DNA from: Lathyrus oleraceus
Taxonomy: Eukaryota > Streptophyta > Magnoliopsida > Fabales > Fabaceae
Length of the DNA: 64,000 nucleotides
Direction of reading: 5' to 3'
Assembly (NCBI RefSeq): GCF_024323335.1
Contig: NC_066579.1
Coordinates: forward strand, 238,561,475 to 238,625,474
Translations under genes and position numbers: made by a program
Part shown: positions 1-9,098 of the stretch, one piece after another
Position numbering within the stretch: position 1 is the stretch's first letter
Layout: the number at the start of each line of letters is the position of its first letter
The notes under the pieces: model-generated
Told to the model about the DNA's origin: nothing
Seen by the model: the letters and a program-made list of their open reading frames with translations, nothing else
The model's database searches: none

Positions 1-173
1 CCCCGATCTCTGATCTTTTTCATTAGTTTTCTACGTGTAAAACTTCTTAGGTTTTTGTTCGCTTTTTAACCAGTCCTTAGGATAAATAAAAGTGCGGTGG
101 CGACTCTATATTCATTGTATACTTTGCTTATGATTTAATTGATAGATCATATAGCGACGAATACACCGCTACA
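1..173 (+). repeat. Element A 5' LTR, last 173 bases
   Basis: This segment is identical to the end of the 3' LTR. It contains the poly(A) signal AATAAA (85-90), a primer-site look-alike TGGCGACTCT (98-107) and the terminal ...GCTACA. The rest of this LTR lies left of the window. Confidence 0.95.
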
Positions 174-179
174 GAAAAG

Positions 180-197
180 TGGCGACTCTGCTGGGGA
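180..197 (+). other. Element A primer binding site (tRNA-Arg type)
   Basis: TGGCGACTCTGCTGGGGA starts six bases after the LTR. Its complement TCCCCAGCAGAGTCGCCA closely resembles the CCA-tailed 3' end of plant tRNA-Arg(ACG), with about two differences from the tRNA sequence I recall. A tRNA-Arg primer is the known state for Ogre elements. Confidence 0.85.
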
Positions 198-1515
198 CAT
201 CCTTGGTGGTATTGCCTACTTTTCACCATTGTTGTATGATATATTATTATTTGTTATTTGACATATTTTTGTACAATTTGGGATAACTGTATTGATTGTA
301 ATGTTTGGATTGCTTGATATACCATTGCTGTTTGCTTTGGTGATCTGTGAGATGAGTTCTATACCCGAACTCGAGTGCACTCTAGGATAGGAGAATGGCA
401 TAGTCTTGTTGACTGGTGTGGAGTATTCCTTAGCCAGTTGACTTGCGAGTCCATTCACTTGGTGGAGGTCATGTTGAATTAATAATGTCACACAAGTTAT
501 TTGTGGTTAGACATTATTCTTTCAATCATGTTCCTTAGAAGCCAAGGACCTTAGTTTACCAAACCCATCTCGGCCTATTTTTAGGACGTAGTGCGGAGGT
601 CGTTCAGATGTAAGATCTGATGCGATTGTTACGCGATACTACACTCATAAGAGTTTCTCTTGAGAATATTTTTGGAATACGAGTATTCGTTCCTCCGATA
701 ATATCCGAAAGATGGAACGATGATTATGGGAACCTCTGGTAGAACATGTCTGGCAGGTCTAAACCCTAGTACACTCCCTTTGGGTGGTTCTTAACCATGA
801 CTCCATGCTCGTGACTCTCAGCAAACCCGTGATTCGTGGTTGAGTCGTTCAAACATCGTTAATATCAATGGATCCCGGATCAGGTGTAAAACCTAAAATC
901 CACCAAAGCGGCTGGTTGATATTAAGGATGTTTGAGCCGGTTCATGTACCGTTAATATCAATGGAACTTGGGTGTCGATAAGGTGAAAAACCTAAATCCA
1001 CCAAAATGGATGATTGATATTAGGGATACATTGAGCTTTCCCATGACCTTTGTTTGGTGTGCTTTGCTTGATCCTTGAGTGTGATTGCTGCATTCACGCA
1101 TTCATACATTCATCTGCATCCATATCATCAGATAAAAAGAAAATTTTCAAGGAATTCAAAGGAGTTTATTTGCAAAAATTCTCAAACATGAAAAAACCGG
1201 GAAAATTTTTTCACCTGATGTATCTGATGAGATATTCTCATGTACGATCAAAATGTAAAAATTTCAAAGTTTGCAAATAAAACCCTCGAGTTTCTTTGAA
1301 ATAAAAAACAAGCATATGCATAAACACTTCATGCATCATTTGCATAAGCGGGTGTTTTGTTCCAGTCTCCCGTCCTGTGGTCTGACCCTGCGATCTTCAT
1401 TTATTTTGGAGACGCACTTCGCCGGTACTATACCAGAGCCAACTCTGCCAGATTGATGGATCATCCTGGGCAAGAGAGTTGTGAACTCAGATAGAATTTT
1501 CCAGACTATGTACTG
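198..1515 (+). other. Element A leader and deletion scar
   Basis: This is an untranslated leader homologous to 22380-23227 of element B. It has two large hairpins (849-935 and 953-1022). From about 1150 it passes directly into sequence that in B lies between ORF1 and gag (shared track around a TTTGCATAAGC motif, 1338-1348). ORF1 has therefore been deleted. No coding sequence is supported between 198 and 1515; the short reading frames here match no Ogre protein. Confidence 0.75.
849..1022 (+). other. Two tandem leader hairpins
   Basis: The first hairpin pairs 849-868 with 916-935: 20 pairs with one mismatch, core TTAATATCAA/TTGATATTAA. The second pairs 953-962 with 1013-1022 (TAATATCAAT/ATTGATATTA). 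Both loops share the AGGTG...AACCT, TCCACCA sequence, so the unit was duplicated. Element B has one copy at 23001-23077. Confidence 0.7.
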
Positions 1516-1758
1516 TTGATGGATTTATTCCTGGTTAATCGATCCCGGGCTGGCATTGGCTTTTGTTCTGGGGCATATAATGAGCACGGTCTGTTCACAA
1601 GTGGAGGATTCATCCATGATGATCAGTCTGTTGAAGAGGAAGCTGCTGCTATCATTGAAGAAGATGCAGAGGATATGAGCAATTTTGTCATACCTGGTGG
1701 TGTCTGCCACAATTGGGTCGCTGTGGATGTTCCTACGGTCATTCATAAGTCAGCGTGA
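1516..1758 (+). pseudogene. Element A gag-pro C-terminal remnant
   Basis: The reading frame matches the end of the gag-protease polyprotein of element B (B codons before 28323). Shared features are SGGFIH, an acidic run, then a segment with a Cys, an NW pair, VDVP and a final HK. The retropepsin active site lies upstream in B and is absent here, so this piece cannot be a working protease. In B the same stretch ends at an intron donor; here the equivalent GT is at 1749-1750. The first roughly ten codons do not match B and mark a deletion joint. Confidence 0.75.
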
Positions 1759-2018
1759 TTTGTTCACTTGGTTTAAAACCCTTCTCCCATGCCAAAAGGA
1801 GAAGTGATGACATTGTTTGGCTCATATATACAATGATATTTTCATTCAATTAATGCATTGTCAAACATTTGTTTTTCCATTTGTTTTCACTTTTTGCTTT
1901 TTGCATGAAATCAGTGATCACAAAAAACCTAAAAAACAAGAAAACAGCTTTTTCATCTGCATAAATGATTTGCTTGTTTAAATACAAAAGCTTTTCATTA
2001 TCCAAAATCATTATGCAG
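1749..2018 (+). other. Element A Ogre intron (pro-RT)
   Basis: A GT donor at 1749-1750 and an AG acceptor at 2017-2018 (context TTATGCAG) align with the intron of element B. Length is 270 bases. The acceptor side has lost two bases relative to B, so splicing would no longer join the frames. Confidence 0.65.
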
Positions 2019-2230
2019 GGATTTCTAAACCCATTGAACATAATGATCCAACGCCATCTCCCAAATTTGAATCCCTTGTATTCGAGGCAGAGGAAGATGA
2101 TGTTGAAGGGGATTCCTGATGAGATTACCCGAACACTTGAGCAATGAAAAGCAGATCATTCGGCTGCGTCTCAAGAACCCAGCAATAGTCAAACTGGGGC
2201 ATTACAAATGTAATGTAAAAGAAAAAAAAA
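2019..2230 (+). pseudogene. Element A RT N-terminal scrap
   Basis: After the acceptor, the sequence keeps the start of the RT exon of B: a PIEHNDP-like segment, then FESLVFEAEED. It breaks down by frameshift near 2100 and turns into A-rich filler (2205-2310). None of the conserved RT motifs, such as YVDD, is present. What remains is a deleted stub. Confidence 0.7.
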
Positions 2231-2330
2231 GAGAAGAGGGTGAAAAATCAAAGTAAAGGCAAAAATCTGGAAAAAATTTTCAAATAGAAAAAAAAGAATA
2301 AAAGAAGCCTGATACCCTCAAAGTCCCTAG

Positions 2331-2645
2331 TTGACTGATGCTGAATGGATTCAGAGTCGTTGTGACCAGTTGAATCTGATTGAAGAGAAGCGATTAACTG
2401 CCATGTGTCATGGTCAGTTATATCAGCAGAGAATGAAGAAAGCATTCGATAAGAAGGTCAAGCCTCGTGTGTTCAGAGAAGGTGACCTTGTGCTCAAGAA
2501 AGTTTTGTCTTTCGTACCCGATTCCAGGGGCAAGCGGACTCCAAACTACGAGGGTCCATATGTTGTTAAGAGAGCCTTTTCAGGCGGAGCTTTGATGCTT
2601 ACAACAATGGATGGGGAGGATTTGAGGATTTCACTCGTCCCGTGA
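2331..2645 (+). pseudogene. Element A integrase C-terminal domain remnant
   Basis: This 104-codon frame matches the last part of integrase in element B (31700-32033): MCHGQLYQQRMKKAFDKKV, then RVFREGDLVLKK, then an NYEGPYVVKR segment. That is the C-terminal DNA-binding region downstream of the catalytic core. The zinc finger and DDE core are gone. The final codons are shifted out of frame (GEDLRIS where B has GEEFTRP). The region may be kept because of RNA sequence next to it rather than for its protein (inference). Confidence 0.85.
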
Positions 2646-2716
2646 ATTCAGATGCAGTTAAGAGATACTTTGCCTAATAAAAAAAAGTATATGCAAATGA
2701 AAAACAGAATAGCTTG

Positions 2717-2865
2717 CTAAGTTGAAAACCCGAAAGGGCGGCTTAGGCAAAAATGAGCGTCTCGGTGGAGAACCCGCAAGGGTAATCCAGGCAAAAATTA
2801 GAGACTTGAAAAAGAAGTATATTTGCATCCCGCTAGATTGAGTACCTCACCCTGGGGCAATCTAG
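2717..2865 (+). other. Triple-hairpin RNA cassette, element A copy
   Basis: Hairpin 1 (2717-2746): stem CTAAGTTG/CGGCTTAG, then AAAA and CCC-GAAA-GGG. Hairpin 2 (2766-2789): TGGA/TCCA around CCC-GCAA-GGG. Hairpin 3 (2833-2865): CTAGATTG/CAATCTAG around a C/G-rich inner stem. Each is followed by a GCAAAAAT(T)AG-like trailer. It is homologous to 32052-32199. Confidence 0.75.
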
Positions 2866-3360
2866 GCAAAAATTAGGGATTTGGCAAGTAACTGCGTCCT
2901 GACAAGACTTTCTGGTCACCAGCTGTCTGTTTGTCAGAAGATTCTCGATTCATCGTCAACTGAAGCTTCGAATACATCGAGATTCAAATTGGTAGAGAAA
3001 GGATCATTATGTTCAATGTAGCCCTCTTCCAATATATATCACTGATTTCAAATTTGTACAGATCTATGGAGTCTTGCCATTTGCAGACTACCATTCCATC
3101 AAATAAATTTGAGCTTTTATCCAATTATTTGCACTCTTGTTTGTTTCAATTCAACAAATGTTTTGCATGTTTTAATTGATAAAATATCATTGTTTTAAAA
3201 ACAAATTTTTTCAAAGATTATTGTTTTAAACAAAGTGAACATTCACAATGACGAAAGGATACTCGAAGAATTTCCCAGTGCTCTCCCAAGGGTGGCATGA
3301 TTCCAACAGGTAAGACATTTGTTCATACTCCTGGTTTGGTTTGTATCCTTCTTCTCCAGA
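2866..3360 (+). other. Element A post-coding segment with poly(A)-like signal
   Basis: This is non-coding and homologous to 32200-32640 of B. It contains a small hairpin AGTCT...AGACT (3069-3091) directly before AATAAA (3102-3107). The same pair is present in B at 32447-32452. Confidence 0.55.
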
Positions 3361-6300
3361 TTTGATTGTTGGGGTTGTTCCCCAAGCAGAGATTTGGTTG
3401 TTGGGGTTGTTCCCTAAGCAGAGCTTCTGTGGATTTTGACTCCCCGAAGCAGAGTGGTGTATTGAAGACTCAGGCTGTTCTCCAGCAGTAGTCTCTCCCC
3501 GGCTTGATTGCTCAGGTGTTCAGAATATTTGTGGTTAGTGGGTTGATATCCCCGTATCCCGTATTTCTCCTCAAGTGAGTTTCCAGCATGACTGCAAGTC
3601 GAGTTGTTGGTGGGGGTTATTCCCCAAGCAGAGTGTTGTTGAAGAATCAATTTTCTCCAACAACAGTTTTCCCCCAGCATGGATGATTTCCTTGTGGAAG
3701 ATTCGGCGGTTGATGGTTTGTCACCTTGGCGCCTCGTCACTTTCTCCAGTGGGTCGCTATCCCCAGACTTTATTTGTCTTCAGTCACGAGTAGAGCAGTC
3801 ATTGACATCCCCATTGCAGTCGCGAGCAGAATTGTTGTCACTCTCCCCAGCGCAGTTGCCAGCGGATTTATCTGTTTTCTCAGCACGGTCGCTTTCCTTT
3901 TGGAAGACTCGGTAAGTCAGTGGTTTGATACCCGGTACTTTACCTTTTCCCCGGCAAAGTCGTCAGTGGAGGTGTTTACTTTCCCTCTATCAGAATGGTT
4001 GATCTCCTCAGCAGAGCAGGATTTATTTTCCTATTCAGTGGTTGATTGGGTTGATATCCCAGTATTTTCATCCATCTTTCTCCAGCATTTGTCTGCAGAG
4101 CGGTTGTTGTGGCAGTATTGCCTGTTGAACCTCTTTCAATCCCCGGTATGGTCGGTTGATAGCCCCGTCATCCAGAGATTGTATTGATTTCTTGATTACT
4201 TTTCGATCCTCAGTAGAGCGGATTTTGTCGCAGAATCTGCTGATGTGATCCATCAGATGTGTGTTCGCCCCGAGTAGAGTGGTTTGTTGCAGAATCTACT
4301 TGTTTGGTGCATTTCCTTCCTCAGTGGGTTGTTCCCCAAGAGAGTAGTTGATGATATCCCCAGTAGAGTTGCTTGTGCAGCCAGACTCTATCCAGGTGAC
4401 CTTTGCTCCCTCAGTGGGTTGTTCCCCAATGGAGTTATGTCGGATCCGTTTCCATAGCAGTGTTTGCTCGGATCCCCTGCAGGACTTTGAGATTCTCTTG
4501 TTCCCCAACAGATTTGTCTTTGTGGCTCTTTGCCTGTTGTGACTTTCTGTGCCCCAGTTGGGGTGATCACTGATCCATTGCTCAGAGATTTGGTCTTCTC
4601 CAGATATCCCTGATTCTTTTGCTTCTGCTTCCCAGCAGTACCCGCAGATCTTTGCTTTATAGCATGTGGATCTCCAGCAGAATTGACTCTCCAGTTGGTT
4701 TTTCCCCTGGAAGTGTAATACCGGATGTTTGATTCCTGGACCTGTTGTGTTAGAAATGTCTGTTTTGTCAGCATTCATCAAACATAAATCACGCATATTC
4801 ATGCATATTCATAAAACATTCAGATATTCATGTTGCATTTTTGCCATATATCCTTTGTTTGTTGTTCCCTGCTATGGTGATATAGATCTTTATAGATCTT
4901 CCAAAGCAGATGTCGGGTGTTATAAATCTCTCCATGTAGAGTCAGCCCTATAAGCAGAAAGTGTCTGTCTTTCCTTCTGCAGTTCCCCACTGAGATATAC
5001 CCTCGTGGATGACGGTTTCTTCCGTTTCCTCCCAACACATATATTGGGATGGAGGTTCCTATTTGAGTTATATCCTCATTAGGACGTGTCTTGATTCAGT
5101 CTGTCTTTTCGGATCTTTCCTGAATTGACATTTGTCGTCTGTTCCTTGTGCTTCCCTGTGGTGATTTTTATCCCCAGCGGAGTTTCAGGCCTCTACCCTT
5201 ATACCGGTAGTTATAAGCCCTATTGTTCCTTGTCCTCTTGGCGGAATTTGTGGTTATATAGCTTTCATTCCTCCGCAAGAGTCGATTTTGGCCTCTACCC
5301 TTATACCGGTGGTTGTAAGTCCTATTCTCCTGGCTTTCTTGGCAGAACTTGTGGTTATATACCTTTTAGTCCCCAGCCAGAGTTGTTGGTTTTCTGCCTA
5401 ATTGTGGGTAGTCGTAAATCCTAAGTTTCCTACTCTCCAACAGAGTATGTGGTCTGTTATAAATCTCATTTTTGGTTTCTCGTGCGGATTCGTGATTTAT
5501 TCTATCCCCACGCAGAGTTTTTGGTTTTCTACCCTGTGTTCGGTAGATGTAAACCCTAATTGGTGGTTATCCTCACCAGAGTGTTGGCTTCTACCCCGTA
5601 TTCGGTAGTTGTGAGTCCTATCTCTTTTCCCCTAGCAGTGGTAACCTTTGTGGTTCGGTCTGGCTGATGGTGGATCTTCTGTTGTTGTGGTTTTACCCCT
5701 AACAGAGTTGGTATCTCCCTGCGGTGATTTATATCCCCAGTGGAGTTTGTGGTCTTCTACCCCGTATTCGGTAGTTGTAAATCCTATGTCGCTGTGATTT
5801 TTCTCTCCAGCAGAGTTGTATCTTATGATACATGTGGATAATTGCCGGTTGCTAGCAATCTTATCCTCAGCTGAGTCTTTGGTTTCTTACCCAGTAGTCG
5901 GTATTGTTAAACCCCTTGTTTTCTCAGCTAGATTTTGGTCTTCTGCCCCGTATTCGGTAGATATAAACCCTAATTTCTCTCTTTGTGGTTATCTTCATTC
6001 AATATTCGATGTTGATATTCCTTCCTGCTTTGGGTAGTTGCTCTTGAGTAAGCACTTGTATTCCCAACAGTCTTCTGGATCATTGTCGGATGCTTGCAAT
6101 GTTATCCTTTTGAAGTCGCCAGTGGGTCTTTTCACCGTTTGCTAGTGATTCGTTCCCCGGATCATTGATTGTTTATCAATGTATTCCTTGCCTTTGCGGA
6201 TAATTGCCGGGTACTTGCAATTTATCCCCAGTGAGTCTTTCATTTACCCTTTTGTCGGTAATGTTGTTACTCCCTTTGATTGGTCATCATTATATGCCTG

Positions 6301-7850
6301 TTTGGTATCCCGATGCCTCTCTTTTCGGTCGATTTATCCTTTATCAACCCTTATACCGGTTGTGGATAATCTTCCGTGCGAGTGTATTATTCACGGTCTG
6401 CCGGTAATGGATAATATATCTCATGCACTCTTCAGTTGAAGCCTTTTGTGTTTCCCTGGTCGAGTAAGATTCGTTATTTCCCTTTCGCGGAATCGAATAT
6501 TCTTGTTGTCGGATAATTGCCGGATGCTTGCAATTTATCCCCTTGAGTTGTCTTTCGTTTACCCGGATGCTTGGTAACGATTGTCTCTCTTTTTGGTTAG
6601 TCACCTATTATATACTTCGGTATCTCTGGTGTCTTTTCCTTTCGAGTATATTATTCACGGTCTGCCGGTAATGAATAATATGTCTCATGCGCTCTTTGGT
6701 TGGAATCCTTTATTGATTTTCCCCAACTGAGCAAGATTCGTATTCTTTGTAGAATCGAATATCCATCCTTTAACCAGTTTGTGTTTCGGATGTGTGTTTT
6801 GGCATATATACCAATTCACGTTTTCGGTAGATCACCTATTATATACTTCGGTATCCCTGGTGTTTCTTACCATGCGAGTTTATTATCTACGTTCTGACGG
6901 TAATAGATAATATGTCTCATGCGAGTATCTTATCCACGGTCTGCCGGTAATGGATATTATATCTCATGTACTCTTTGGGTTTGTGTCCCCAGTTGAGTAA
7001 GATTCGTTTTCCCGTTGTGGATTCGAATGTCCATCCTCTAAGTTGATTTTCTTTTTCAAGCCCTCCTTCAGGATGTTGAGTGTCTTGGCATATATACCAA
7101 TTCACATTTCGGTCGGTCACCTATTATATACCTCGGTATCCCTGGTGTTCCTTCCTTTCTGCTCCCTATTATGACCTTGGTCCCCTGTGGAGTCAGATTT
7201 TCCTGAGTATTGTACCCTTTGTTGGTCTTTCTCAGATGTTGGTTGATCGATATCTCTCACCCTTATATCGGTCTTAGATATTCATTCTTCCTGAGTTTGT
7301 TACCCTTATACCGGTAACACCTCATTCCTGTTGCTTCTCCCAGGAGAGTCTCTTTGTTAGACATTCCCATGTGGAGTTTCCTTTGGTGATTTTTACCCCT
7401 TTGCTATATGGGTGTTTATTCCCCAATATATGCATCTTCCCGGCAGGGAGGTTCTATGTGAATCTTTTCCTGGTCCGAGTCCGGATTTTATCCGAAGTAT
7501 CCTTTCTGGATAGTTGAGTCAGCTTATGTCTTTCCTATGGATTTATTTTCCTCTGGAATTCTTTATTCCCCAGTGCGAGTCCTTTGCTTCCCCAGCAAGT
7601 TCTCCATTCCGATATTTGTTATCCCCAATCGGAGTCATGTCTAATTCACGCTGTGTCAGTTTTGTCATTACCCTAATCAAAGTCGTGTCTTGCTCACGCA
7701 TTCTTTTTCTTACTATCCCCCAATAAGAGTCTTGTTAGAGTCTCTGTTCCTGGTGAGTGTATTACTCCGATGGATCGTCTTTTCTTCTGTGCGAATCATA
7801 TAATCCTCACAGAATTTGCTTTTGCATGCATACATCTGCATCATGAGGTC
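3361..7850 (+). repeat. Element A hypervariable 3' UTR of short degenerate repeats
   Basis: This is a pyrimidine-rich non-coding stretch of about 4.5 kb. Recurrent motifs are CCCCAGCAGAGT-like boxes, CTACCC...CGGTAGTTGTAA...CCTA boxes (5190-5960), GATAATTGCC...TTGCAATTTATCC boxes (5820-6560) and TATTATATACTTCGGTATC boxes (6600-7140). Open frames here are chance: they share no protein similarity and differ between A, B and E. Tandemly repeated, fast-changing 3' UTRs are known for Ogre elements and can seed satellites. Confidence 0.8.
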
Positions 7851-7950
7851 TCTTAGGGACCAAAATTCGTCTCATTACTATTATTTAAGCCCATTCTACC
7901 GCGTCGAGATGAAGATTTCTAAACTTCACTTCTCCGGATAGAATGACCTT

Positions 7951-7963
7951 AAATAGGGGCATC
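7951..7963 (+). other. Element A polypurine tract
   Basis: AAATAGGGGCATC lies directly before the TGTAAGACCCC start of the 3' LTR. Elements B (35026-35038) and E (62405-62417, minus) have the same tract. Confidence 0.9.
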
Positions 7964-9088
7964 TGTAAGACCCCAATTTTGGCCCTAAGATCCCTCATGG
8001 CCCATATCATCTCATATCATGGCCTCAAGGATCATTGCATACCTTTGCTTCCCTCCTAGTGGGTGGGATACCTTGTGAGTGTGAGTCTTGATCACCAAGC
8101 ATGTATAGCACTTGTATATCATTGCTTTTCATATGTTTACTAACCAAAAGTACAAAAAATATTGTCATCTAACCCTGTTTCTTGCAGCTGAAGCAATCAT
8201 CAGTCAAACAGTCAAAATCAGACCCTGAGCAATAGATGGTGGCCATTCTTGAAGAATTTGGACACCATGATCATTCATAAAGAGTCCATATAACTTGTGG
8301 TATCATTTGGAACCAAGATCCCCTGTGAAAGAGGCTTGGAATTCATCAGAACATAGAAAAGTCAACAAAAGTCAACTGTGGTCAGCTGTGGATTTAATCA
8401 GTGATTTGATGATTGGAATTGATTGGAAAAGTCTCATTCATGTCTATATAAACCTCATTTGGCATTTCAAAGACCAAGGTTGAAGGAATTGAAGTCAGAC
8501 AGAAAGTTTCCCAAAATGGCAAGTGGACCTGTAATCTCAGCTGCCCAAAATGGAAAGTTTTTCCCTCAAGATAACTTCATGATACAAGCTTCAAATAAAA
8601 ATGTGTCCAACATGAAAGTTGAAGATCTTGTTCTCACCATTCCAAAAAGTCCAAGAACTTGAAATTCCCATGTGTGGTTTGCAAGATATGGCTCAGTGAA
8701 TTTCAAAAAAAGACCCGTAATCAGGAGGGCATAACTTCCACATGGATTGTCCAAATTGCAAGTTCTTTATATGCACAAACTCCATTTAATATGTACTTTC
8801 ATGGTGCATAATTGGATTTCTTTGAAAAATGCTCCATGCAAAAGGCCATTTTTGAAGTGAAACAATTAAAAGTGAGGGGCAAAATGGTCCAAAATGAAAA
8901 ATATGAGGAATTTGGAAATGAGACCAATTCTATCAGCTTCCAAATGGTATTTACAACTTGTTCAAAGTGAGAAAGTGCAGCTGAAATGTTTCTAAGGATT
9001 GAAAGGCAAAAAGATCCAAAATGCACATAAGCTTCATTTTGCACTAATCCATTTTTGTTAATTGTAATTAAAGTTGGATTAAGTGTGG

Positions 9089-9098
9089 AGTATATAAG
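9089..9098 (+). promoter_or_regulatory. Putative LTR promoter TATA box, element A
   Basis: AGTATATAAG lies about 1.1 kb into the LTR, at a position comparable with the TATA-like boxes of the other LTRs. The transcription start should follow within about 30-40 bases (inference). Confidence 0.55.

Noticed and set aside
3379..5820. tRNA genes suggested by tRNA-like 3' ends
   Set aside because: Only the last 13-18 bases resemble a tRNA; no D, anticodon or T arms are present.
3575..7726. Many short frames in the 3' UTR of A
   Set aside because: They are made of degenerate repeats, differ in each element, and have no conserved protein.
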